NCBI RefSeq assembly: GCF_019977335.1
Contig: NZ_AP024653.1
Location: forward strand, 3,906,001 to 3,970,000
Reading direction: 5' to 3'
DNA length: 64,000 nt
DNA from: Arthrobacter sp. NicSoilB4
GTDB lineage: Bacteria > Actinomycetota > Actinomycetes > Actinomycetales > Micrococcaceae
The translations under genes and the position numbers were made by a program. Below are positions 35,059-43,885 of this stretch, piece after piece; the stretch's first letter is position 1, and every line of letters begins with the position of its first letter. The notes under the pieces are model-generated. The model saw only the letters and a program-made list of their open reading frames with translations, was not told the DNA's origin and ran no database searches.

Positions 35059-35828
35059 ACGATCACTGCTTCCACCGAGTGTTGGGCGAGCTGGGCAAGT
35101 TCTTCGGGGCTCAAGTGCCTGTCCGTGACAAGGACGTCGACGGCGGCCAGGGATGCGACGAGCGCGACGGCGCTGGCGTTCCATTTCGTGCCGGAGCAGG
35201 CGACAACCACCCTGCCCGCGGATTCCAGGCCCGCCCGCTTCACCGCCGCATCGTCGAGGTCGTGGGCCAACAGTCCGTCCCGGAGGTTCAGCGCGCAGGG
35301 CGTCACAACAGCCGTATCAAACCGCAGCGAACGGATGTTGGATTCCGTCATGGGCCCGCGGAAGGACAATTCCCCGGGGGTCAGGCTCCCGCCCGGCAAC
35401 AGCAGTTCGGGACGCCGGCCAGGAGCCGTGCCGCCGTCGGAAATCACGTTGACGGCCTGCAGCGACATCGGCATCAGGGTCATTTCCCGCTGCTGCAACT
35501 GGCGGGCCACCTCCGTGGCCGTGGTGCCGCTGTCCAGCCAGACGTGGCTGCGGTCCTTGAGCAGGGCGGCGACGCCGGCCGCAATGCGGACCTTTACGGC
35601 GTGGTCTTCAAGTTCGCGCTGGCCGTACTCCGGGTTCCCGCCACGCAGCACCAGGCTTCGGGCACCGCCGTGAACGCGGCGGAGAACCCCGTGGAGTTCC
35701 AGGACATCCAGGTCTCGCCGGATCGTGGCGCCCGAGGCGCCACATTCGGTCATGAGTTCATCGACCGTTACGTGCTCCCGGTGGCGCAACAGTTCACCGA
35801 TGCGGCGATGGCGCTCCTCAGTACTCAT
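35055..35828 (-). CDS. DeoR/GlpR-family transcriptional regulator
   Basis: About 257 aa. The N-terminal winged HTH is EERHRRIGELLRHREHVTVD, then ELMTECGASGATIRRDLDVL, the family signature. The C-terminal DeoRC sensor domain has VWLDSGTTATEVARQL, ISDGGTAPGRRPELLLPGGS and ATGTKWNA-like VVACSGTKWNASAVAL. Such regulators repress sugar-utilisation genes and are released by a phosphorylated sugar. It is translationally coupled to the MFS gene, so it probably regulates its own operon. Start could also be 35834; no clear Shine-Dalgarno is visible. Confidence 0.92.
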   Translation of the reverse strand: MSTEERHRRIGELLRHREHVTVDELMTECGASGATIRRDLDVLELHGVLRRVHGGARSLVLRGGNPEYGQRELEDHAVKVRIAAGVAALLKDRSHVWLDSGTTATEVARQLQQREMTLMPMSLQAVNVISDGGTAPGRRPELLLPGGSLTPGELSFRGPMTESNIRSLRFDTAVVTPCALNLRDGLLAHDLDDAAVKRAGLESAGRVVVACSGTKWNASAVALVASLAAVDVLVTDRHLSPEELAQLAQHSVEAVIV

Positions 35829-35848
35829 GCACAAATGCTAACGCATCA

Positions 35849-35862
35849 TGATCATTTAATCA
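35849..35862. promoter_or_regulatory. Candidate DeoR-type operator
   Basis: TGATCATTTAATCA is a near-palindrome (TGAT arms, AT-rich centre) about 20 bp upstream of the regulator start, with an adjacent ATCATGAT. AT-rich inverted repeats in this position are typical for DeoR-family autoregulation. Confidence 0.45.
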
Positions 35863-35927
35863 TCCGCGTGCGCAGGAGCGCAGGTGCGGACGCGCCGCTG
35901 CAGAATGGCGCCAACCGGTACGGACAG

Positions 35928-35990
35928 CAACGCGGGGTCACTTAGCGCCCATAAATCCCCCGGGCATGGGCGCTAAGTGACCCCGCGTTG
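35928..35990. repeat. Dispersed long-hairpin repeat, copy 2
   Basis: Perfect 23-bp arms: 35928-35950 beginning CAACGCGGGGTCACTTA and ending GCGCCC, and the reverse complement at 35968-35990, with a 17-nt loop. The outer 17 bp are identical to those of the copy at 4459-4521; the loop differs. It lies between the DeoR regulator and the end of the ABC-F gene. Confidence 0.85.
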
Positions 35991-35997
35991 GTGTTGG

Positions 35998-37680
35998 TCA
36001 GCGGACCCGCTCCACGCGCTTTTCGTCCCAGACGGGCTCGGCCGATTCGTAGACCTTGCCGTCGGAGCCGAAAATCAGGAAGCGGTCGAAGGTCCGGGCG
36101 AACCACCGGTCGTGCGTGACGGCCAGGACCGTGCCCTCGAAGTGGTCGATGGCCCGCTCCAGCGCCTCGGCCGAGTGCAGGTCCAGGTTGTCCGTAGGCT
36201 CGTCGAGCAGCAGCAGGGTGGCACCGGAGAGCTGCAGCAGCAGGATCTGGAACCGGGCCTGCTGGCCGCCGGAAAGGGATTCGTACTTCTGCTCCGACTG
36301 CGAGGCCAGGCCGTACCCGTCCAGGGCGCCGGCCGCGGCCTCCCGTCCCAGGCCCGAGCGGTGCTCGTCGCCGCGGTGCAGGATTTCCAGCAGGGTCTTG
36401 CCGAGCAGGTCGGGCCGGACATGGGTCTGGGCGAAGAAGCCCGGCCGAATGCGGGCACCGAGTTTCACCGTGCCGTCGTGCGGGACCTCGGCGATCTCGA
36501 CGTCGGACACCGGCAGGTGCTCCCGTTCCGGGTCGGTGCCGCCGGTGGCGAGCAGCCGCAGGAAGTGGCTCTTGCCGGAGCCGTTGGAGCCGAGCACACC
36601 GACGCGGTCGCCGAACCAGACCTCGGTGGAAAACGGCTTCATCAGCCCGGTGAGCTCCAGCTTCTCCGCCACAATGGCGCGCTTGGCCGTCCTGCCGCCC
36701 TTGAGCCGCATGTGCACGTTCTGTTCGATCGGCAGCGCCTCGGGCGGGCCGGCCTCCAGGAATTTCGCCAGCCGGGTCTGGGCGGCGTGGTACCGGTTGG
36801 CCATGTCGGAACGGAACGCGGCCTTGTTTTTGTACATGTTGACGAGTTCCTTGAGCTTCACATGCTCCTCGTCCCAGCGTTTGCGGAGCTCCTCGAAACG
36901 GGCGTTCCGGTCCGCGCGGGCATCCACGTAGGAGCCGAAGCCGCCGCCGTGGACCCAGGCGCCGGCGCCGTTGATGCCCGGTTCCAGGGTGACGATGCGG
37001 CCCGCGGCGTTGTTCAGCAGCTCGCGGTCGTGGCTGATGAAGAACACGGTTTTCTTGGACTCATTGAGTTTGGCCTCGAGCCAGCGCTTGCCCGGCACGT
37101 CGAGGTAGTTGTCCGGCTCGTCGAGGAGCAGGAGCTCGTCGGGACCGGCGAACAGCGCCTCGAGCACCAGGCGCTTCTGCTCGCCGCCGGAAAGGCTCGA
37201 CGCCGGGCGGTGCTGGGCCCGGTCAAAGGGCAGCCCCAAGGCCGCCATGCAGACCTCGTCCCAGACGGTTTCGACGTCGTACCCGCCGGCGTCGCCCCAG
37301 TCGACGATGGCCTGGGCATAGGCCATCTGGGTGGGCTCGTCGTCGTGCTCCACCATCGCCAGCTCGGCTTCGTCCACGGCGCGGGCGGCGGCCGCCAGGG
37401 CGGGCGGGGCCGCGGAGACGAGGAGGTCGCGGACGGTGGAGTCGTCACGGACCTGGCCGACAAACTGGCGCATGATGCCCATGTTGCCGGAGCGCCCGAT
37501 CACGCCTTCGTCCGCGACGAGGTCGCCCGAGATGATCCGGAACAGTGTCGTCTTGCCGGTTCCGTTGGGTCCGATCAGCGCTGTTTTGGTGCCGTCCGGG
37601 ACCTTGAAGGTCACCCCGTTGAGCAACTGGGTGCCGTCGGAGAGGAAGTAATCGATATTGGAAACGTCAATATGAGCCAC
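35998..37680 (-). CDS. ABC-F family ATPase
   Basis: A 560-aa protein with two ABC domains and no membrane segments, as in the ABC-F translation factors. Domain 1: Walker A IGPNGTGKTT (about 36-45), signature SLSGGEQKR, Walker B LLLLDEPDNYLD. A charged inter-domain helix region (about 250-300, DRNARFEELRKRWDEEHVKL) follows. Domain 2: LGSNGSGKS, LSGGQQARFQ, LLLLDEPTDNLD and THDRWF. ABC-F proteins act on the ribosome E site, in translation control or antibiotic protection; a resistance role cannot be inferred. The start MAHIDVSNID is standard. Confidence 0.95.
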   Translation of the reverse strand: MAHIDVSNIDYFLSDGTQLLNGVTFKVPDGTKTALIGPNGTGKTTLFRIISGDLVADEGVIGRSGNMGIMRQFVGQVRDDSTVRDLLVSAAPPALAAAARAVDEAELAMVEHDDEPTQMAYAQAIVDWGDAGGYDVETVWDEVCMAALGLPFDRAQHRPASSLSGGEQKRLVLEALFAGPDELLLLDEPDNYLDVPGKRWLEAKLNESKKTVFFISHDRELLNNAAGRIVTLEPGINGAGAWVHGGGFGSYVDARADRNARFEELRKRWDEEHVKLKELVNMYKNKAAFRSDMANRYHAAQTRLAKFLEAGPPEALPIEQNVHMRLKGGRTAKRAIVAEKLELTGLMKPFSTEVWFGDRVGVLGSNGSGKSHFLRLLATGGTDPEREHLPVSDVEIAEVPHDGTVKLGARIRPGFFAQTHVRPDLLGKTLLEILHRGDEHRSGLGREAAAGALDGYGLASQSEQKYESLSGGQQARFQILLLQLSGATLLLLDEPTDNLDLHSAEALERAIDHFEGTVLAVTHDRWFARTFDRFLIFGSDGKVYESAEPVWDEKRVERVR

Positions 37681-37728
37681 ACTTCCATCCTCCCACGGCC
37701 GGGCGGCCCGGCCGCGGGAGCCTCGGCC

Positions 37729-39717
37729 TTACCCCGCCGCGGTGAGGAACTCCTTCAGCAGGGGACCGGAGACCGTTGCGCCGAGCCCGCCTTCCTCCAC
37801 GAACACCGCGACCGCGAGGTCCCCGTGCACGGCCACGATCCAGGCGTGCGTCTTGGGCGGGTTGTCGGAACCGAACTCGGCGGTTCCGGTCTTCGCCGCC
37901 ACCGGGGCGCCCGGGACGGACGCGAGGAATCCGGTGTGGCCGGATGTCACCACGGCGCGCATCATGTCCGCCAGGGCGGCGGCCTCCGCCGCGGTGACCG
38001 GTGTGCCGGAAGTCGCCGCGGGGGCGGGGGCGGACGACGCCGTCGAACTGGCTGACGGGGTGGCGGCCGCGCTCGTTTCGGTGCCTGCAGCCGCCTTCCC
38101 CGCGTCGGGATTCAGGACGAGCTGCGGCGACACGGGCGAACCCTTTGCGACCGAGCCCGCCATGATGGCGGCCGCCAGCGGGGACATGAGCACCTTCCCC
38201 TGGCCGATCATGGAGGCGGCGTGCTCGGTCCCTGACGCGTCGCCCGGCACCGAACCGAGGAACGCGCCGGCCCCCAGGGCAGGGGCTTCGACTGCGACAC
38301 CGAGGGAGGTGGCAGCGGATTCCAGCTGCGCCTGGCTGACGTTGCCGCGGGCGTTGATAAAGGCAGTGTTGCAGGAGTGCGCGAAGGCATCGCGGAGGGT
38401 CACGGAGCCGAGCGAGGACGCCGGGTAGCCTTCGGCGTTCTTGAAGGTCCGGCCGTCCACGGTCAGGGTTGCGGGGCAGTCCACCGTGGAATCAGGGGTC
38501 CCGCCGTTGCGGATCATGGCCAGGGAGTCCACGATCTTGAAGATGGATCCGGGGGCATACTGGCCCAGCAGCGCGGTGTCGTAGCCGTTGCTGCCCGGGC
38601 CGGAGGCAGCGGCCAGGACGGCGCCGCTGGACGGACGGAGCGCCACAAGGGCCGACGCCGGACCCACCTTCGCCAGGATGTTCTCGGCCAGCTGCTGGAG
38701 GTTGGGATCCAGGGTGGTTTTCAGCGGAGTTCCGACCTTCATTTCCACCTGGAAGAGAACCCGGCGGCCGCCGTTGAGCAGGGCCTGGCGTTCCTCGGCC
38801 GTGAGGCCCGCCTTCTCTGCAAAGACCTGGGTTCCGTTGCTGCCCCGCAGCTGCTCGTCGTATTGCTGCTGCAGCCCGCCGGTTCCCGTGGTGTCCCCGG
38901 CCTTGAGTGCCCCGCCGGACTTCTCAATCTGTTCGGCATTCGCCTCCGCTGCCGTGCCCAGCAGGGCGCGCGCGAACGTACGGGTCGGGGCCAGCGGGAG
39001 GTAGTCGCGGATGGCGCGGGCGCCGGGAATCTCGCCGATCTGGTTGTCGGAGATGGTCCTGCCGTCCTCGCGCAGGGTGATGGCGGTGACGAAGGCCTCG
39101 GGGCCCGCCGCCTGGACCTGCTGGGCGTAGGCTGCGGGGTCCACTCCCACGAGCTCGGCGAGCTGCGTGGCGGACGCCGCCGGGTCGGCGGCAGCCAGGA
39201 GCGGTTTGTCGATGCCGACGTTCACGACCGACCGGTAGGTGACCAGCTTGGCGTCACCGGCCCCCAGGATCTCCGCCCGCGCCGGCGACTGGGACAAAGT
39301 GCCCAGGACTTCACCCTCGGCCAGCCCGGGAACCAGCGTCGCCGGGTTCCAGACGGTCAGCCACTTGTCGCCGGACTTCTTCAGCTCGGCGTAGGTGGTG
39401 TATTTCCACTCGCCGGAGCCGATCTTCCAGCTGAAGCTCAGCGGGACCGTGGCGGTGTCCTTCTCCAGTGTCAGTTCGCCGCTTTCGACCGCGGGCTTGA
39501 CCGGGTCCAGTGCCTTGAAGACCTCTTTGAGCTGCTCATTGGCCGCCCCGGAGTCCTTGCCCTCGAACGCGACGGAGCCGACGTCGACCGCTGCGACAGC
39601 GGACGCAAGCTGCTTCGCCGCGTCCTGCGCGCCCGCGCGGCCGTCGGAGCAGCCCACCAACGAGCCGCCAAGAATGAGCCCAACAAGGGCAAGTGAAAGT
39701 TTTGATGAGTTCCCCAT
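37729..39717 (-). CDS. Penicillin-binding lipoprotein with MecA-type N-terminal domain
   Basis: About 662 aa. Lipobox GSLVGC (Cys23) follows a signal peptide. Residues about 30-150 resemble the NTF2-like MecA_N domain (WKIGSGEWKYTTYAELKKSG). A dimerisation segment precedes the transpeptidase domain with the SxxK motif SIFK (about 391-394), SCN (about 448-450) and KTGT (from about 609). An Ala/Ser/Thr linker lies at about 540-575. It is a class B D,D-transpeptidase of the elongation/division type, or a low-affinity PBP. Location next to a two-component system suggests envelope-stress control. Confidence 0.93.
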   Translation of the reverse strand: MGNSSKLSLALVGLILGGSLVGCSDGRAGAQDAAKQLASAVAAVDVGSVAFEGKDSGAANEQLKEVFKALDPVKPAVESGELTLEKDTATVPLSFSWKIGSGEWKYTTYAELKKSGDKWLTVWNPATLVPGLAEGEVLGTLSQSPARAEILGAGDAKLVTYRSVVNVGIDKPLLAAADPAASATQLAELVGVDPAAYAQQVQAAGPEAFVTAITLREDGRTISDNQIGEIPGARAIRDYLPLAPTRTFARALLGTAAEANAEQIEKSGGALKAGDTTGTGGLQQQYDEQLRGSNGTQVFAEKAGLTAEERQALLNGGRRVLFQVEMKVGTPLKTTLDPNLQQLAENILAKVGPASALVALRPSSGAVLAAASGPGSNGYDTALLGQYAPGSIFKIVDSLAMIRNGGTPDSTVDCPATLTVDGRTFKNAEGYPASSLGSVTLRDAFAHSCNTAFINARGNVSQAQLESAATSLGVAVEAPALGAGAFLGSVPGDASGTEHAASMIGQGKVLMSPLAAAIMAGSVAKGSPVSPQLVLNPDAGKAAAGTETSAAATPSASSTASSAPAPAATSGTPVTAAEAAALADMMRAVVTSGHTGFLASVPGAPVAAKTGTAEFGSDNPPKTHAWIVAVHGDLAVAVFVEEGGLGATVSGPLLKEFLTAAG

Positions 39718-39823
39718 CGCGCCATTATGCACCGGGCGCCGGACAATTCCCTTGTCACAAATGTTCTTCCCGCGACCCGGTATCCGGGAAGGGGCGTGGC
39801 AGCCGGGGTCGCAAAGGGCCGGC

Positions 39824-40480
39824 TCAGAACCGCCGGATGATCCTGCGCTGCGTCGCCACGGAGATGGCGGCGGTGCGGTTGTCCACCCCGAGTTTGCCGT
39901 AGATATGCACTAGGTGGGTCTTCACTGTCGCCTCGGAGATGAACAGCTGCTTGGCGATGGCCCGGTTCCCCAGGCCGGTGGCCAGCAGCTCCAGCAGCTG
40001 GATCTCACGGGCGGACAGGGCCGGTTCCGGATTGCGGATCCGGCCCATGAGGCGGGCGGCCACCTCGGGGGCCAGCGCGGTCTGGCCCGCCGCAGCCGAG
40101 AGCACCGCCTGGCGGATCTGTTCCGGAGGCGCGTCCTTGAGCATGTAACCGCTGGCCCCGGCTTCCACCGCGGCGAGGATATCGGCGTCGGAGTCATAGG
40201 TGGTGAGGATCAGCACCGGCGGAGCGGGCTGTCCGGCCTCGCCCGCTTTGATCCTGCCCGTCGCCGTGACCCCGTCCATGCCGGCGCCCATCTGCAGGTC
40301 CATCAGCACCACGTCGGCCGGCTCGCCGAGGGTGTGGAGCCGGGTGAGTTCGGCAAGGGCCGCACCGCCGTCGGACGCCTCGGCGGCGACCGTGATGCCC
40401 TCGAAGTCGCTCAGCATGGCCCGCAGCCCGGCCCGGACCACCGGGTGGTCATCGACCAGGAGCACACGGATGTCGTTCAC
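39824..40480 (-). CDS. NarL-family response regulator
   Basis: A 218-aa regulator with GTG start in a GTGA overlap with the kinase stop. Receiver: VRVLLVDDHPVVRAGLRAML-like start (IRVLLVDDHPVVRAG), acceptor Asp in ADVVLMDLQMGAGMDG, LTTYDSDADILAAVEAGASG and YMLKDAPPEQ. HTH: LSAREIQLLELLATGLGNRA, then IAKQLFISEATVKTHLVHIY. Together with the kinase it forms a LiaRS/DesKR-like pair and is the likely binder of the inverted repeat between the kinase and the ABC genes. Confidence 0.95.
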   Translation of the reverse strand: MNDIRVLLVDDHPVVRAGLRAMLSDFEGITVAAEASDGGAALAELTRLHTLGEPADVVLMDLQMGAGMDGVTATGRIKAGEAGQPAPPVLILTTYDSDADILAAVEAGASGYMLKDAPPEQIRQAVLSAAAGQTALAPEVAARLMGRIRNPEPALSAREIQLLELLATGLGNRAIAKQLFISEATVKTHLVHIYGKLGVDNRTAAISVATQRRIIRRF

Positions 40481-41823
40481 GGTTCGTTCCTTGCCGCGGG
40501 GTCCCCGAGCGGGAGCCGGATGGCCACCACCGTTCCCTCGCCGGGTGCGGATTCGATGTCCAGGCTGCCAGCCAGCGCCGCCACCCGTTCCTTGAGCGAC
40601 TTCAGCCCGTAACCCGAGCCGTCGCGGCGCCCGGCGGGGGCCGTGACCGCCGAGGGACTGAACCCCGTGCCGTCGTCGTAGATATCCATCGCCACTTCGC
40701 TGCCCAGGAAAGACAGGGTCACGACGGCGGTGTCCGCTTTGGCGTGCACCCACACGTTGGCGAGGCTTGCCTGGGCGGCCCGCAGCAGGGTGGTCCGGTA
40801 AGGGTTGGGCAGTTCCACCGGGATCCCTTCAAGGTCGAAGCGGCAGTGCAGCCGGGCGCCGCGGGCAGCCGCTTCGGTTTCGGTCTTTTCGCACAGCCTG
40901 CGCAGGCTGTTCACCAGCGGGTCCTCCGGCGGGGCGCCCGCTGAGGTATCCGCTGTGTTTTCTGAGAGGGCGGGCGGCTGCAGGCCGCGGACGAAGCTGC
41001 GGGCCTCGGCCAGGTTCGCCGAAGCCGTCTCCTGGACGGTCCGGAGCCGTTCGCGGGCCGTGGCGGTGTCCCCGTCATCGAGCGCCTTTTCCGCCCAACG
41101 GCCCATCAGCACGATGCTGGAGAAACCCTGGGCCAGGGTGTCGTGGATTTCGCGGGCCAGCCTGGCCCGCTCGGCCAGCGTCCCGGCGTCGTGCTGGCTG
41201 CGCGCAAGTTCGGCGCGGGTGCGGCGAAGTTCCTCGGCCGCGAGCCGCTGGCTTTCGGCTTCCAGGTACAGCGCCCTGTACGCCAGCCCGGTTATCACGG
41301 CAAAGGCCGCACCGAATGCCGGTCCCAGCACCATGGGCAGCTGCAGTGCGCCCCCGTCGGCTCCGGTGTTGTGGAACCACAGGGCAACGACCACCAGCAC
41401 GGTGCTCAGCACGATCGCCGGCAGCGCCAGCCGCAGCGGCAGCACGTGCAGCTGCAGGAAGAAAATCGGGAACGCCAGCCACACGAAGTCGGCGCTGGTC
41501 CAGATGAGCAACAGCCAGAGCAGGCAGACGGCCCCCAGCCACAGCGGCGAGTACGGCCGGGGATCGAACCGGGATGCATCCGTGGAGTGGCGTTTCTCCA
41601 GGACAGTGCCCAGCAGGTACACAGCGGCCAGAACCAGGGCAAGTCCCAGGCTGAGCCAGTCCGTGCCCCGGAGTCCCTGGCCGGCCAGCCGCGCAACAGC
41701 GACGAGCAGGAGCACAGCGAAGCCGCTGTGAAGGCATACCCGGAGGACACGCAAAATCACGGCAGCATTCGTCGTGCCTCCCGGAGCGGCCCCTGCCGGC
41801 GCGCTGTGAGCCTTGTCCTCCAT
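40477..41823 (-). CDS. Sensor histidine kinase (DesK/LiaS-like)
   Basis: A 448-aa kinase. The ATG at 41823 is internal to a longer frame that I reject. Six membrane helices span about 20-185. A coiled segment (EAESQRLAAEELRRTRAELA) leads to the phosphoacceptor ERARLAREIHDTLAQGFSSI, and the ATPase domain ends DDGTGFSPSAV...GSGYGLKSLKERVAAL. It probably senses membrane or cell-wall disturbance. It is divergent from the FtsX-like permease and shares the 187-bp region between them. Confidence 0.93.
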   Translation of the reverse strand: MEDKAHSAPAGAAPGGTTNAAVILRVLRVCLHSGFAVLLLVAVARLAGQGLRGTDWLSLGLALVLAAVYLLGTVLEKRHSTDASRFDPRPYSPLWLGAVCLLWLLLIWTSADFVWLAFPIFFLQLHVLPLRLALPAIVLSTVLVVVALWFHNTGADGGALQLPMVLGPAFGAAFAVITGLAYRALYLEAESQRLAAEELRRTRAELARSQHDAGTLAERARLAREIHDTLAQGFSSIVLMGRWAEKALDDGDTATARERLRTVQETASANLAEARSFVRGLQPPALSENTADTSAGAPPEDPLVNSLRRLCEKTETEAAARGARLHCRFDLEGIPVELPNPYRTTLLRAAQASLANVWVHAKADTAVVTLSFLGSEVAMDIYDDGTGFSPSAVTAPAGRRDGSGYGLKSLKERVAALAGSLDIESAPGEGTVVAIRLPLGDPAARNEP

Positions 41824-41885
41824 GCCTTCAGCGTAGTGCCGGGCCGGCCCGGCATCGCAGGAAATCCCCGCCGCGGCGCCACTAT

Positions 41886-41915
41886 CAACCATTTGGTTGA
41901 CCCGCAGGTCAACCA
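41886..41915. promoter_or_regulatory. Inverted-repeat operator between divergent kinase and ABC genes
   Basis: TGGTTGACC (41894-41902) and GGTCAACCA (41907-41915) are perfect 9-bp arms around CGCA. A further half site CAACC lies at 41886-41890, pairing with the same GGTTG over an ATTT spacer. The site lies between the kinase start (41823) and the permease start (42011). A two-component regulator binding here could control both directions. Confidence 0.6.
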
Positions 41916-42010
41916 CTCCGCCCTGAAGGCCCAGCCGTGCGGGCGACGCCTGGCCCGCGCCGCGGCGGAAGGCTTGAGACAAGGCCACAACCCCGTTGAA
42001 AAGGACTCCC

Positions 42011-43123
42011 ATGTATCTCGCTCTCCGCGACCTCCGCTTCGCCAAAGGACGCTTCCTGCTGATGGGCGGAGTCGTCGCGCTCATCACCCTGCTGCTAGTG
42101 CTGCTCTCCGGCCTGACCGCCGGCCTGGGCAACCAGTCGACGTCGGCCCTCGCCGCGCTGCCGGCCGACCAGATCGTTTTCGGGGCTCCCGCCGGGGACA
42201 GCGCCAAGGCGTCCTTCACCGAGTCCGAGGTCACGCGCGGACAGCTGTCGGAGTGGGCCGCCCGTGACGGTGTCGCGCACGCAGAACTGCTGGGCATCAG
42301 CCAAAGCCGCTTCCAGGCGGTTGGTTCCGCCGGCGCCCCGTCCGGGACGGCCAGCGTGGCAGTCTTCGGGACGGAGCCGATGCAGGGCACCGGCGCCGCG
42401 GGCCTGGCGCCCGGTCCCGTCGCCGAAGGGACGGTGGTGATCGGCGCCAGCCTCGCCGAGGAACTCGGCCTGCAGGCCGGCAGCCGCGCCACCGTGGGCG
42501 GAACCGAACTGACCGTGTCCGGCGTCGTCCCGGACCAGTGGTATTCCCATACCGGCGTTGTCTGGACGACTCTCGCCGACTGGCGGAAGCTGGCGCACAT
42601 CACCGGCGATGGCGCCGCCGCCACCGTCATCGCGGTCACCTCCGACGGCGGACAAAAGCTGGACGCCGACGCCGCCAACGCTGCCGCCGGGACGGTCAGC
42701 ACCACCCGGAACGGGTCGTTTCAGGCCCTTGGCTCCTACAAAAGCGAGAACGGATCCCTGTTGCTGATGCAGGCATTCCTGTACGGGATCTCCGCCCTGG
42801 TCATCGTGGCCTTCCTGACGGTGTGGACCGTGCAGCGCACCCGGGACATCGCCGTTCTCAAGGCCCTCGGCGGTTCCTCCGGCTACATCCTTAAGGACGC
42901 CATGGTCCAGGCGGCTGTCGTGCTCCTCGCCGGAGCGCTGGCCGGGGGCGTGGCCGGCGTGGCCGGAGGCGTCCTCGCGGGCGGCGCCGTCCCGTTCCTT
43001 CTGTCGCCGCAGACCACGCTGCTGCCGATCGGGGGCATCGTCGTCCTGGGTCTGGCCGGGGCGGCGCTGGCAGTCCGGAGCATCACCCGGGTGGACCCAC
43101 TTCTGGCGCTCGGCGGCAACTAG
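42011..43123 (+). CDS. FtsX-like ABC transporter permease
   Basis: About 370 aa. The ATG at 42011 has AAAGGA 6 nt upstream. A first membrane helix lies at about 15-35 (LLMGGVVALITLLLVLLSGL), then a large MacB-like periplasmic-type domain (about 40-250). Three C-terminal helices follow, with ALVIVAFLTVWTVQRTRDIA and VLKALGGSSGYILKDAMVQA, the FtsX signature. It pairs with the ATPase 43 bp downstream. MacB/LolCD-like systems act mechanically on envelope lipoproteins, peptides or antibiotics rather than by classic transport. Confidence 0.92.
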   Translation: MYLALRDLRFAKGRFLLMGGVVALITLLLVLLSGLTAGLGNQSTSALAALPADQIVFGAPAGDSAKASFTESEVTRGQLSEWAARDGVAHAELLGISQSRFQAVGSAGAPSGTASVAVFGTEPMQGTGAAGLAPGPVAEGTVVIGASLAEELGLQAGSRATVGGTELTVSGVVPDQWYSHTGVVWTTLADWRKLAHITGDGAAATVIAVTSDGGQKLDADAANAAAGTVSTTRNGSFQALGSYKSENGSLLLMQAFLYGISALVIVAFLTVWTVQRTRDIAVLKALGGSSGYILKDAMVQAAVVLLAGALAGGVAGVAGGVLAGGAVPFLLSPQTTLLPIGGIVVLGLAGAALAVRSITRVDPLLALGGN

Positions 43124-43166
43124 CGCCCTGCACACCCCCATCAACATTCCACGAAAGGCATACATC

Positions 43167-43868
43167 ATGAACACGGTCCTCAACCTCGTCAACGTCACCC
43201 TCGAATACCCCGACGGCGACGGCAGCCTCAAAGCGCTCGACGACGTCAACCTGCGGCTGGCCGCGGGCGAATTCCTGTCTCTCGTCGGCCCGTCCGGTTC
43301 GGGAAAGTCCTCCCTCCTGGCCGTCGCTGCCACGCTCGTCCGGCCCACCGCAGGCCTCGTGCTGATCGGCGGGACCGATGCCGGCGGGCTGTCCGATGCT
43401 GAGCGTACCGCGCTGCGCCGGGACAAGATCGGGATCATCTTCCAGCAGCCGAACCTGCTGCCATCCCTCACGGCCCTGGAACAGCTGGTGATCGGGGACA
43501 ACCTGCGCCGCAAGCCGGCACGGGCGGCGAACAGCCGCGCCGCGGCGCTCCTGGACCTCGTTGGCCTGGCCCCGGCGGCCGGCAAACGGCCCCACCAGCT
43601 CTCCGGGGGCCAGCGGCAGCGGGTCAATATTGCCCGCGCCCTGATGGGGGACCCTGCCGTGTTGCTGGTGGACGAACCAACGGCAGCCCTGGACCAGGAA
43701 CGGAGCGAGGCAATCGTGAGACTCCTTCGCCAGGTCACGGACGAGTTTAAGGTGGCTACGGTCATGGTCACCCACGACACCGGCTTCGTCCCGCTGACAG
43801 ATACGGTCGCCAGCATGCGCGACGGACAACTCTCCACGCTGCAGCCGGTCAGCCCGGCCCTGGCCTAA
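43167..43868 (+). CDS. ABC transporter ATP-binding protein (LolD/MacB type)
   Basis: A 233-aa ATPase, the usual length for LolD-like subunits. Walker A GPSGSGKSSL (about 39-48), Q-loop IIFQQPNLLPSLTALEQLVI, signature QLSGGQRQRVNIARAL, Walker B VLLVDEPTAALD and switch His in VTHD. It is the partner of the FtsX-like permease just upstream. The pair is divergent from the histidine kinase/regulator genes that probably control it. Confidence 0.95.
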   Translation: MNTVLNLVNVTLEYPDGDGSLKALDDVNLRLAAGEFLSLVGPSGSGKSSLLAVAATLVRPTAGLVLIGGTDAGGLSDAERTALRRDKIGIIFQQPNLLPSLTALEQLVIGDNLRRKPARAANSRAAALLDLVGLAPAAGKRPHQLSGGQRQRVNIARALMGDPAVLLVDEPTAALDQERSEAIVRLLRQVTDEFKVATVMVTHDTGFVPLTDTVASMRDGQLSTLQPVSPALA

Positions 43869-43885
43869 GGGCGGGCCGCAACGCC

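Noticed and set aside
35059..35184. Upstream extension of the MFS frame
   Set aside because: It lies within the DeoR coding region, and an ATGA-coupled start at 35058 gives the family N terminus.
41824..42705. 294-residue N-terminal extension of the second histidine kinase frame
   Set aside because: It runs antisense through the FtsX-like gene and the operator; the kinase starts normally at 41823.
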